Positions 28,703 through 36,609 of a DNA stretch of 64,000 bases are shown one piece after another (position 1 is the first letter of the stretch; every line of letters begins with the position of its first letter). The position numbers and the translations under genes were made by a program. The notes under the pieces were generated by a model, which worked only from the letters and a program-made list of their open reading frames with translations, was not told where the DNA came from and made no database searches. Source of the DNA: Martinezella calliandrae (GTDB lineage Bacteria > Pseudomonadota > Alphaproteobacteria > Rhizobiales > Rhizobiaceae); contig NZ_JARFYN010000036.1 of the NCBI RefSeq assembly GCF_030272695.1, positions 23,968 through 87,967 of the forward strand, read 5' to 3'.

Positions 28703-29015
28703 CTACCTGGTGGTCGAAGCGGATAGCGCTGACACCGCTGCACGACCGTTCTCGCCGCGGTGGAATACGCCGCGGACGTCGGCTCCCAGCCGCACGAGTT
28801 CTCCTCGGGCCGCCTCGATATCGGACATGATCAGCAAGTAGGACGCGGCATTGGCCACATGGATGGAGGTCGGCGATCCGGGGCGGGGTTAGCTGGACCG
28901 CCCTCGATCCGCCCTTCCTGACGAAATCCGCGTCGAGCATCCTGCCGAGGCCGGAACAGATGGGCTTGGCGCGTTCAATGTCAGCCACGGGGAGGACCGC
29001 GACCTCCAGCTTCAT
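28703..29015 (-). pseudogene. Frameshifted VOC (glyoxalase-like) gene
   Basis: The first part reads MKLEVAVLPVADIERA with GLGxxLDADFVRKGGSRAVQ, a standard VOC start. At the CCCCGCCCC stretch near 28890 the frame breaks. The next frame continues as SPTSIHVANAASYLLIMSD and ARGELVRLGADVRGVFHR, the second half of the same family. The usual C terminus with the last metal ligand is missing. The gene lies 36 bp downstream of the epoxide hydrolase gene, probably once in an operon with it. No function is expected from the present sequence. Confidence 0.65.
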
Positions 29016-29051
29016 GTCTGCGGAAGGAGACACGGCCGCTTCATCGGGTGA

Positions 29052-30383
29052 TCAGGCGGGTTGCCGAAGCGGCTTGAACGCGGCGCGCAGTTCCGCACTG
29101 AACAGCTCCGGTTCCTCCCAGGCGGCGAAGTGGCCGCCCCTGTCGACTTCGTGGAAGTAGATTAGATTGCGATAGGCGCGCCGGGCCCAGCTTTCCGGGG
29201 GACGATAGACGTCCTTCGGGAAGACCGTGATGGCAACAGGAAGAGATATGTCGCCCGTCTTCTGTGCGGCCGCGACGATGACGCTGCCGCGTGCGCCGTT
29301 CTCCCAGTATATGCGCGCTGCAGAGGCTGCGGTATTGGTCAGCCAGTAGAGCGAGATATTGTCCAGGACGTCGTCCTTTGTCGGCGAGGCATGCGGATCG
29401 GCGCCATAGCTCCACTGGGAGAAGCCCGGGTGAACCAGAACCCATGCGGCAAGCCCGGCCGGAGAATCCGTCGCGCCATAGCCGACCGTCTGTGGACGAG
29501 CCGTCATCATCGTGAAATAGGCAAGGTTTCCAGCCTTTCCGGACGCCATGAGCGCGTCGAGGACCGCCTTCTCCTTGTCGGTGAGGTTCGGCGGCACCGG
29601 GCCGCCACCGAGTGCCGCCGCCACCTCGGGCGGGATTGTTGCCGGCAGGTTGATATGGATTCCGAGCAGGCCTTCGGCGGACTGGCGGGCCATCGCACTG
29701 GAAATCGCCGATCCCCAGTCACCACCCTGTGCAACATAGCGCGTGTAGCCGAGGCGCTTCATCGTTTCGGCCCAGGCCCTTGCAATATGATCCGGATCCC
29801 ATCCCGTTCCCGTCGGCCTTCCGGAGAATCCGAAGCCAGGCAAGGATGGAATGACGACATGGAAGGCGTCTGCCTCGCTGCCGCCGTGCGCGGTCGGATC
29901 CGTGAGCGGACCGATGATCTTGAGCTGCTCGATCACCGAACCCGGCCAGCCATGTGAGATGATCAGCGGCATCGCGTTGGGATGGCGCGAACGGACATGG
30001 ATGAAATGGATGTCGACTCCATCGATCGTCGTCATGAACTGCGGCAGGGCGTTCAGTCTGGCTTCGAGGTTCCGCCAGTCATATGCCGTCCCCCAGTAAT
30101 GGACGAGTTCGCGAAGCTTCGCGAGCTGAACGCCCTGCGATCCGTCGCTGACCGTTTCCCTGTCCGGCCAGCGGGTGGCGGCAAGACGGCGCCGCAAGTC
30201 GGCAACGGCGTCCTTGGAAATACTGACCCTGAACGCGCGGATCGAATCCGGCGTCGTCTGACTGGCTGAGTCGGTCGCAGCGATCGCTGGCGAAGCGACC
30301 GCAAGCGCAGCCACCGCCGTGCCGCTGATCAGGACGCCTCGCCGAGACAGGAGGGTTGCGTCGTCTTCATCGTGCGCGGACAT
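29052..30383 (-). CDS. Tat-exported epoxide hydrolase
   Basis: A 443-residue alpha/beta-hydrolase with the epoxide-hydrolase N-terminal lid domain (FRVSISKDAVADLRRRLAATRWP), opening epoxides to diols. A twin-arginine signal (LLSRRGVLISGTAVAAL) ends near AIAA and predicts periplasmic export, unusual among well-studied epoxide hydrolases but common in this subgroup. Motifs in order: SHGWPGS (oxyanion hole), GGDWGS (nucleophilic aspartate near residue 226) and GHFAAWEEPE (catalytic histidine near residue 417). The ATG at 30383 is preceded by AGGAAGGAAG. It is followed by the broken VOC gene. Confidence 0.88.
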   Translation of the reverse strand: MSAHDEDDATLLSRRGVLISGTAVAALAVASPAIAATDSASQTTPDSIRAFRVSISKDAVADLRRRLAATRWPDRETVSDGSQGVQLAKLRELVHYWGTAYDWRNLEARLNALPQFMTTIDGVDIHFIHVRSRHPNAMPLIISHGWPGSVIEQLKIIGPLTDPTAHGGSEADAFHVVIPSLPGFGFSGRPTGTGWDPDHIARAWAETMKRLGYTRYVAQGGDWGSAISSAMARQSAEGLLGIHINLPATIPPEVAAALGGGPVPPNLTDKEKAVLDALMASGKAGNLAYFTMMTARPQTVGYGATDSPAGLAAWVLVHPGFSQWSYGADPHASPTKDDVLDNISLYWLTNTAASAARIYWENGARGSVIVAAAQKTGDISLPVAITVFPKDVYRPPESWARRAYRNLIYFHEVDRGGHFAAWEEPELFSAELRAAFKPLRQPA

Positions 30384-30850
30384 GGTCAGCTTCCTTCCTG
30401 GGTTTTGTCAGGCTTGCTGCCGACCGCGCGAGCAATGGAGACGGATCTGTGCCAGCGCGTTCAGGTGTTTCGCCGCTAAGCCGAGAGGCTATCCCTAATG
30501 CCATCGGCACATCGGTCAGCCTCTGACTGATTGCTTGGGCTCGGTTTATCACTGGCACTTGTCCTGCAGAGGGTTCGGCCGATCCACACATTATGAACCG
30601 GTGGCAGTTTAAAGCAAATCGTTGTCTCGATGCCGCAAGAGCTGGGCTGGCGCAATGCGGCACAAGACTTCCCGCGAAGACGATGTATCTGAGTGTCAAC
30701 GCACGGCGCTGTAGCCGGATGTGGCTGGGGTCGGGCTGCAGTGATGTCTATTGAGAATTTTGCGCCCCATTTGGCCGGGCCGCGGAACATTCCGAAGGAA
30801 CTCCCGCCTACCCTATTTTTTTTGGATGCCGACCTAAGAGGTGTTTAGAG
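30384..30850. other. Intergenic region, possible eroded secreted-protein gene
   Basis: A minus-strand frame around 30520-30700 starts with a signal-peptide-like stretch (YIVFAGSLVPHCASPALAAS) but loses any recognisable structure after 40 codons. No convincing complete gene is seen. The region also holds the promoters of the epoxide hydrolase and DUF982 genes. Confidence 0.3.
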
Positions 30851-31087
30851 ATGCCAGGCGAGCTTTGGAAACAGCCGGTTGCGATTTCATTCCAAAACGT
30901 GGGGTCCAAGTCCATCAATGGACCGGACGATGCTGTTACATGTTTGATTGACTCTTGGCCGAACCGTCGCGGTGCTTGTTTCATTAGGGCACTCACGGCC
31001 TGTCGCGGAGCGTTGGCGGGACGTATAGACGGCGAGATCGCTCGCACGGAGTTTGTCGCAGCCGTACACGAGATTGAAAGCGCGTAG
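30851..31087 (+). CDS. DUF982-type small protein
   Basis: A 78-residue protein with the DUF982 pattern: an N-terminal beta strand pair, then DDAVTCLIDSWPNRRGACF, a helix with RALTACRGALAGRIDGEIAR and a C-terminal FVAAVHEIES helix. This family is abundant in rhizobia and has no assigned biochemical role. The ATG at 30851 follows AAGAGGTG. A second, more divergent member lies at 36124-36375. It sits alone between remnants. Confidence 0.7.
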   Translation: MPGELWKQPVAISFQNVGSKSINGPDDAVTCLIDSWPNRRGACFIRALTACRGALAGRIDGEIARTEFVAAVHEIESA

Positions 31088-31169
31088 GACAATACGAATT
31101 CTGTCCGCCGTCAAAGTTCCGTTGTTGTCACTGCGTAATGGCCACTGTGCGGCGACAGCGACCGGTGGC

Positions 31170-31440
31170 TCAATGACCACCAAGAAGGCGCATTGCCGCT
31201 CCGTCAGTTTTCTGCCAGCGAGCCGCTTGCGCCGCGAGGCGCGGCAGGCTAGCACTGCGCCCGCTCCAGTGCGCCAACGGTTCAACCGTGAAATCAGCGT
31301 GCATTCCCGCCTTGAAATGCCCCGTTCGTTGCAGAACACCATGTATTTACCGGGTTTGAGGGTCAAAGTGGCATTATGCGACTTGCCCGGATGCAAAATA
31401 GACCCGGCATTGACGCGCTGCAGTACACCCGCTCTTGTCT
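31170..31440 (-). pseudogene. Remnant of a cupredoxin-domain protein, frameshifted
   Basis: Read on the minus strand, GSILHPGKSHNATLTLKPG is followed by KYMVFCNE. After loss of one base near 31320 it continues as PGHFKAGMHADFTV. This is the C-terminal blue-copper loop, with Cys, His and Met ligands (CNxPGHxxAGMH). The remainder after the loop ends with a stop at 31170. The N-terminal strands with the first histidine ligand and the signal peptide are missing. It is a fragment, not a working gene. Confidence 0.55.
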
Positions 31441-31570
31441 CGCGTCCGGCAGCGCAGCCTCTTCCGTTCTTGACGGCCCTTTGCTACCGTTCGAGTCGAA
31501 CCGAGGAACGTGCGCTATGTGCTAGAATGCGGCCGAACCGGAACGCGACAGACGCACAGCAAGGGGCGGT

Positions 31571-32746
31571 GTGATCGAAGCGGAATTGGCGCGACCGAGA
31601 GCCGACGTTGTGTTCTTGGAAGGGGAGACGAGGACGATGCCGAGACCAGAGCAACCCAGTTTAATAGTTCGACAGAAATCCCCACCGAACATCGAGTTTC
31701 CGTTTGCGTCGCTCTCCGATTGGCTGATCCCAACCGAGCTGTTCTTCGTGCGAAACCATTTCCCGTCGCCGGACCTCGATGCGCGAGACTGGAGATTGCG
31801 CGTTGACGGGGCGGTAGAGCACCCGATCGAACTTGACCTCGACAGCATTAAGGCGATGCGGAGCACGACTTTCACCGCCGTCGTCGAGTGCGCAGGGAAC
31901 GGGCGCGTCTACTATGTGCCGCCGAAGGAGGGGTTGCAGTGGCAGAACGGAGCCGTCGGCAATGCCGCGTGGACAGGTGTTCTTCTGCACGAGATTTTGG
32001 AAATGGCGGGCGTTAAGCCAACCGCACGTGAGGTTCTGCTCGCAGGCGCCGACAACGGCGTTGTCGACACGAACAAGAAAACGGCTTCTCCCGGCCCCAT
32101 CGCTTTTGCGCGCAGTTTACCGCTTGAGAAGGCCATCGCTCACAGCACGATCCTTGCCTATTCGATGAATGACGAGCCGTTGACGCGCGATCACGGCTAC
32201 CCGCTACGCGCGGTCGTGGGTGGCTGGTTCGGCATGGCTTGGGTCAAGTGGATCACGCATATCACGGTTGTGGAGCAACCGTTCCTTGGCTACTGGCAGG
32301 CGCGCGACTATTTCCGTTGGGAGCGGAGCCTCGGTGAACCTAGGCTGGTCCCCCTTGCGGAGATGGAGGTCAAAGCGCAGATCGCGCGTCCCGTGCACGG
32401 GGCGCATCTCATCGCCGGTCAACCGTATCGGATTTTCGGAGCCGCCTGGAGCGGAGAGGCTGTTATCCGGCAGGTGCAGGTCTGCACCGGAGATGGCAGG
32501 GGCTGGCGCGAGGGAAGGCTCGTCGAAACAGAACGTCCCTTTGCATGGCGCTTGTGGGAGTACATGTGGACCCCTGAAGAAGTGGGGCGATATATACTGC
32601 GATGTCGCGCGATCGATGGGGCGGGGTGCGTGCAGCCCGACCTTCCGCGTTCCGACTGCGAGAGCTACGCGGCCAATTGGATCGTTCCGGTGGAGGTTAC
32701 GGTCGTTCCCGAGCCGCAGACGTACGAGGAGGAATTCGTGATCTAA
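31571..32746 (+). CDS. Sulfite-oxidase-family molybdopterin protein
   Basis: A 391-residue protein with the oxidoreductase molybdopterin-binding domain (residues of about 45-250) followed by the dimerisation beta-domain of sulfite oxidases (about 265-385). The cofactor-binding cysteine is in FTAVVECAGNGR near residue 112. Nearby are GVLLHEILEMAG and HGYPLRAVVGGWFGMAWVKW, characteristic of the family. It could oxidise sulfite or a related substrate. No Tat or Sec signal is visible at the chosen GTG start (31571, after AAGGGG), so it is predicted cytosolic unless the start is wrong. No cytochrome partner gene lies next to it. Confidence 0.85.
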   Translation: MIEAELARPRADVVFLEGETRTMPRPEQPSLIVRQKSPPNIEFPFASLSDWLIPTELFFVRNHFPSPDLDARDWRLRVDGAVEHPIELDLDSIKAMRSTTFTAVVECAGNGRVYYVPPKEGLQWQNGAVGNAAWTGVLLHEILEMAGVKPTAREVLLAGADNGVVDTNKKTASPGPIAFARSLPLEKAIAHSTILAYSMNDEPLTRDHGYPLRAVVGGWFGMAWVKWITHITVVEQPFLGYWQARDYFRWERSLGEPRLVPLAEMEVKAQIARPVHGAHLIAGQPYRIFGAAWSGEAVIRQVQVCTGDGRGWREGRLVETERPFAWRLWEYMWTPEEVGRYILRCRAIDGAGCVQPDLPRSDCESYAANWIVPVEVTVVPEPQTYEEEFVI

Positions 32747-32924
32747 TCACCCGCATGGGGCGGAATGGCGGTTTTGGGGGCAATAGCGACCCACGTTGTC
32801 ACTGCGTCATGTCCGCTTTGCGCCATAAGCGGTCATCCGTGGCCCGCTGCGAATCCAGAACCAATGTTGCGGCGCCGTGCACTTACCTGAGGCTTGGCGT
32901 GGAAAGTACCGTAACGAGGTGGCG

Positions 32925-33190
32925 ACCATGGTCGATTTCCGGCTTGTCGGATTGTAGGTGACCGGGAGCGTTCCGCTCTTAGCGACCTGCAGGCCGTAGA
33001 GAAAGTTTTCGAAAAATCCGCCTGCGCGCACAAATGCGATTGGGATTTCAGGTTGCCCAAACCTTGCTCCAGAAGCGACAAGGCCGTGATCATGCCGAGC
33101 CCCGCTCGTCCTGTTCGCACCCATCGACGAAAGCGCAACCACTCGCGGCGGCGCTGCCTTGGTGAGCGCCTCGACATAATCCGCAATCAC
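32925..33190 (-). pseudogene. Internal fragment of an NmrA-like NAD(P)-binding protein
   Basis: The fragment reads ADYVEALTKAAPPRVVALSS then MGANRTSG, and further on PIAFVRAGGFFENFLYG and RKSTMVATS. These belong to the middle of NmrA/atypical SDR proteins. Between these blocks the reading frame shifts away and back. The N-terminal Rossmann motif and the C terminus are missing. It is not expected to be functional. Confidence 0.6.
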
Positions 33191-33212
33191 GCCCTTTGTG
33201 GTACGAACTCAC

Positions 33213-33232
33213 TGTTCCTTTTACGGGGAACA
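33213..33232. promoter_or_regulatory. Inverted repeat between NmrA remnant and LysR remnant
   Basis: TGTTCC at 33213-33218 and GGAACA at 33227-33232 form a perfect 6-bp dyad with an 8-bp spacer. It lies 15 bp ahead of the LysR-type start and 23 bp from the end of the divergent NmrA fragment. The position fits an operator for the divergent pair. Both genes are now broken, so it may be a relic. Confidence 0.35.
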
Positions 33233-33247
33233 ATAAAGGGTACGAAA

Positions 33248-33403
33248 ATGCAGAATCTCGAACCCCTCCTCATTTTCACAACGGTCGCGGAAATGGAAAG
33301 GTTCACCCGCGCAGCCGATAGCCTGGGCATTCAGAAGGAAAGAGCTTCAACGGTGGTCCGGAAGCTGGAAGAAGATGTCGGTGTCAGGCTTCTGCACTGC
33401 TCC
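33248..33403 (+). pseudogene. N-terminal remnant of a LysR-type regulator
   Basis: The ATG at 33248 starts MQNLEPLLIFTTVAEMERFT, then AADSLGIQKERASTVVRKLE and VGVRLLH, a complete LysR helix-turn-helix. After about 52 codons the similarity stops, and the frame runs on into the 3' end of the opposite-strand SDR gene. The effector-binding domain has been lost, probably by a rearrangement joining it to the SDR region. Confidence 0.65.
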
Positions 33404-33465
33404 GAGAGGGGAACCGCTGCTTTGGCCCTTCTCGGAGCCGCTTGGTGTGCCAGAAGCGGGTTACC

Positions 33466-34260
33466 TTATGCGATTGTTCTGACGACTCCGCCGTCGACAC
33501 GCAGGGATGTACCTGTTGTTGCCGAGGCCTGCTCCGAGCAGACATAGACGACCAGATTTGCGACCTCTTCAGTCGTCGCGAAGCGCTTGATGAGCGTGCT
33601 CGGGCGCGTCGTTTTGAGGAACTGCTGCTCGGCTTCCTCTTGCGTAATGCCCTGCGCCTCCGCAGCCGCCTTCATCCAACCGCCCATGATTTCCGAATTG
33701 GTTGGACCAGGGAGGACCGAATTGACGGTGACGCCTGTACCAGCGACTGTCTCGGCCAAGCCCCTCGCAATGGCAAGCTGAGCGGTCTTGGTCATGGCGT
33801 AGTCGATCAGATCCACGGGAATTGCGAGCGCTGACTCGCTGCTGATGAAGACGACGCGCCCCCACCCGCGCTTCATCATATCAGGCACATAGTGACGTGA
33901 TGCTCGAACGCCGCTCATGACGTTGAGTTCGAAGAGATCCCTCCACTCGCTGTCGCCGATGTCGAAGAAGGGCTTCGCGCGGCCCGTGCCCACATTGTTG
34001 ACGAGAATGTCTGCATCTGGCGCCTGCGCGAACAGCTCGGCCGCGCCTTCCAGCGTCGCAAGATCAGCGACGACGCCGCTGAACCCACCCTTTGGGAAGA
34101 GGGCGCGCAACTCTTGAAGCGCTGTCGCGACCCGTTCTTCGCCACGTCCGCTGATGACAACAGAGGCGCCAGCACGGGCAAGCCCTTCGGCAATGGCGCG
34201 GCCGATGCCCGCCGTAGACCCGGTAACAACCGCCTTGCGGCCAGTCAGATCGATATTCAT
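33466..34260 (-). CDS. Short-chain dehydrogenase/reductase
   Basis: A 264-residue classical SDR oxidoreductase using NAD(P)H. The cofactor motif VTGSTAGIGRAIAEGLA is at the N terminus, NNVG near residue 83, and the catalytic YxxxK in DYAMTKTAQLAIARGLAET near residue 150. The C terminus is SLRVDGGVVRTIA. It most resembles 3-oxoacyl-ACP reductase-like and sugar/alcohol SDRs; the substrate cannot be read. The ATG at 34260 follows AAGGGAAT. It is divergent from a LysR gene, with 102 bp between the starts, so that regulator probably controls it. Confidence 0.88.
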   Translation of the reverse strand: MNIDLTGRKAVVTGSTAGIGRAIAEGLARAGASVVISGRGEERVATALQELRALFPKGGFSGVVADLATLEGAAELFAQAPDADILVNNVGTGRAKPFFDIGDSEWRDLFELNVMSGVRASRHYVPDMMKRGWGRVVFISSESALAIPVDLIDYAMTKTAQLAIARGLAETVAGTGVTVNSVLPGPTNSEIMGGWMKAAAEAQGITQEEAEQQFLKTTRPSTLIKRFATTEEVANLVVYVCSEQASATTGTSLRVDGGVVRTIA

Positions 34261-34362
34261 GACACATTCCCTTTCAAGCGTTGGAATGCGTCTCATTTAG
34301 ATATGTAGAAAAAAATGATAATAACGCAAATCCTCATAAGATTGATGCTCCAGGAGAATGAA

Positions 34363-35253
34363 ATGGATCGATTCGCCGAATTGAGTGCCTTCATTGCGGT
34401 GGTCGAAGCAGGCGGCTTTTCCGCCGCTGCACGTCGAACGGGCGAGTCACAGCCCGCTGTCAGCAAGGCAATCGCTGCGCTTGAGAAACGCCTCGGCGTG
34501 GCGCTGTTCAACCGCAGCACCCGCAGCGTAACCCTGACGGATCAAGGGCAGCGATATTATGACCGGACGAAGCCGCTTGTTGACGAGATCGACGATGCTG
34601 ACAGCGAACTGACCAGCAGCACGCAGACTATGTCGGGTCTCATCAGGATCAGCGCGGCCTCCACATTTGGCCGCCTGCATATCCTGCCGCTGATCCCAGA
34701 CCTGTTGTCGCTCAATCCCGGACTTCAGGTGGATCTCGTTCTCTCGGACTTCGTGCGAGACATGGTGGAAGATCGGATCGACCTCGCAATCCGGGTGGGG
34801 CCCGTCGAAGACCCAGATGCAGTTGTCTGGCGGGTGGCGCGCACGCCCCTCGTCTGCGTCGGATCCCGCCGCTACTTCGAGAAACACGGGATACCGAAGA
34901 CTCCGGCGGAGCTGAGTGATCACAATTGCCTTATGTACGGCGGCCTGTCAGAATCGGCGAAATGGCCCTTCACAGGTCCCGACGGACGATTCAGCATCCC
35001 CGTTCGCGGGAACCTGTCGTCCAACAGCGTCGAAACGATCCGGGCTGGCGTTCTGGCCGGCGTTGGAATTGGCCTCTTTGCCAAGGTCTCGCTCGCCGAT
35101 GAACTCCGCCATCCGGACGTGATCACAATTCTCGACGACTTTCTGAACGACGCCAGAGACATCAACCTAGCCTGGCCGAAGCGTCGTTTCGTGCCAGCAC
35201 GGGTGCGCCGTGCGACTGACTTCTTTGCCGCAGCTATCCCGCAGCGGCTTTAG
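34363..35253 (+). CDS. LysR-family transcriptional regulator
   Basis: A 296-residue regulator. The N-terminal winged helix-turn-helix reads FIAVVEAGGFSAAARRTGES then SQPAVSKAIAALEKRLGVAL. The effector domain starts near residue 90 (GLIRISAASTFGRLHILPLI) and runs to the C terminus. This subgroup commonly represses or activates a neighbouring oxidoreductase. The ATG at 34363 has AGGAG six bases upstream. It is divergent from the SDR gene, which is its most likely target. No frame problem is seen. Confidence 0.9.
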   Translation: MDRFAELSAFIAVVEAGGFSAAARRTGESQPAVSKAIAALEKRLGVALFNRSTRSVTLTDQGQRYYDRTKPLVDEIDDADSELTSSTQTMSGLIRISAASTFGRLHILPLIPDLLSLNPGLQVDLVLSDFVRDMVEDRIDLAIRVGPVEDPDAVVWRVARTPLVCVGSRRYFEKHGIPKTPAELSDHNCLMYGGLSESAKWPFTGPDGRFSIPVRGNLSSNSVETIRAGVLAGVGIGLFAKVSLADELRHPDVITILDDFLNDARDINLAWPKRRFVPARVRRATDFFAAAIPQRL

Positions 35254-35461
35254 CCCAGGCCGAAATAGCACCGACCGTCATCGGTGGCACCGGAGGCCTA
35301 GGTACCGCAACGCGCTGTCGCAACAACTTCCGCTTAGGGCCGGAAGCAGACGAGAACATCGACATCTTTGCCTGCGGACGACGATCCCCGCCCATCCGGG
35401 TAATATCAATGTGATCAATGGCGGCGTAGTGTTCTATTTGGCCTTTTGAGAGGAGGATGCT
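35254..35461. other. Intergenic region, nothing recognised
   Basis: Short gap between the LysR gene and the 87-residue protein. Apart from the AGGAGG-type ribosome binding site ahead of 35462, no element is recognised. Confidence 0.3.
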
Positions 35462-35725
35462 ATGCCTACCATATTGGCCTATCACGACGTCAAAGACGTC
35501 AAACATTGGCTCACTTCACCGCGCCGCAAAGAAGTTTTCGAACCCCTCGGCTGCACAAACATTCGTACGTTTGTCGATCCGCAAGCGTCCAACCGAGTTG
35601 GCCTCGTCATGGACGTTCCCGACATGGGCCGCCTGGCGGAATTTATGAAGTCCAAGCAAGCGGCGGATGCGATGGAGTATGACGGAGTATTGCCGGAGAC
35701 CTTGGTGATTCTTACTCAATCGTAG
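35462..35725 (+). CDS. Small conserved protein of unknown function
   Basis: An 87-residue soluble protein: MPTILAYHDVKDVKHWLTSP, followed by VFEPLGCTNIRTFVDP, VGLVMDVPDMGRLAEFM and DGVLPETLVIL. The alternation of strands and two helices suggests a ferredoxin-like (alpha/beta) fold as in dimeric ABM or EthD-type proteins, but no catalytic residue is evident. The ribosome binding site AGGAGG lies directly upstream of the ATG at 35462. It stands alone downstream of the LysR gene on the same strand. Confidence 0.65.
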   Translation: MPTILAYHDVKDVKHWLTSPRRKEVFEPLGCTNIRTFVDPQASNRVGLVMDVPDMGRLAEFMKSKQAADAMEYDGVLPETLVILTQS

Positions 35726-36123
35726 CGGGAAATCAGGTCGAGAAGGTCGGTTCTGGGGTTTGCCATGACGCCTCAGCATCGGTCAGATAATATTGATTGC
35801 CGGCACTGGGGCTGTGACACCACGGCTACTGTTGAGCGGCGGCGCAATTCGCTCTGACCGGTGAAGCCGGAAGTTGACGCCGGTGGCGCGAAGCTGCCAC
35901 GCACTCTCTTCGGCTGGTGGCATCTGCTTATATGAGCAGGGTCAACCTCACCCTGTCACAGGGCTGGTCGCTATCCACCCTCGTCAAAGGATCTACCGAA
36001 TTCCGCATATTTCTAGTGACGACCGATTTCACCAACATCATTTCGTGGCTGACCAAGACAGGCCCGTGAGCCCATTGGAACGAGTCCTCGATATTTCAGT
36101 TATTGCCGTGGGAGGAAACGAAC
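35726..36123. other. Intergenic region, nothing recognised
   Basis: 398 bp without a supported gene, terminator or repeat. It contains the GGGAGGA ribosome binding site of the downstream DUF982 gene at its right end. Confidence 0.35.
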
Positions 36124-36375
36124 ATGGGACAGCAATGGTGGGATCACTCGGTGACGATACAAAGCGCCAAGCCTGCCCGATTGGTCACAATCACCAGCAC
36201 GGAACGGGCGGCGGAATTTATGCTTTTCGAATGGTCTGGGAAGCGAGGAGGCAAAGCATTTAAGGCCGCCAAGCAATCGCTGATCGATGCTCGCGATGGA
36301 AAGGCTTCAATCGATGCAGCGCGAACCGCTTTCCTGGCGGCGGCAGAAGAAGCGGGAATTTTCTTCAGACACTGA
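36124..36375 (+). CDS. DUF982-type small protein, second copy
   Basis: An 83-residue protein beginning MGQQWWDHSVTIQSA, with RLVTITSTERAAEFML, KAFKAAKQSLIDARDG and ARTAFLAAAEEAGIFF. The layout (two strands, then a helix with regularly spaced alanines) matches DUF982. The ATG at 36124 is preceded by GGAGG. It is only distantly similar to the member at 30851-31087, so this is not a recent duplication. The role is unknown. Confidence 0.6.
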   Translation: MGQQWWDHSVTIQSAKPARLVTITSTERAAEFMLFEWSGKRGGKAFKAAKQSLIDARDGKASIDAARTAFLAAAEEAGIFFRH

Positions 36376-36609
36376 TGTCGTGATAGGACGCGGACAGATC
36401 ACTGCTCGTACGGCTTTCGCCCTATGGCCGTTGCAATCTTTCGCCGATCGCAGCCGCTCATGCCTGGAATTCGCAGGAGGCCGGCGGAGCTGATCTGACT
36501 CATATCTTCGGCCGTCTCATAGCCCAAGGTGATTAAGTTCGGCGAGCAGGCGCAGTTTTAAGTGTTTTAAGTCTTTGAGGTATGTCGTCATAAATGGCCA
36601 ATCTGCAGA

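Noticed and set aside
31053..31574. 173-codon plus-strand open frame before the sulfite-oxidase-like gene
   Set aside because: No recognisable domain; the opposite strand carries the cupredoxin remnant, which explains the sequence better.
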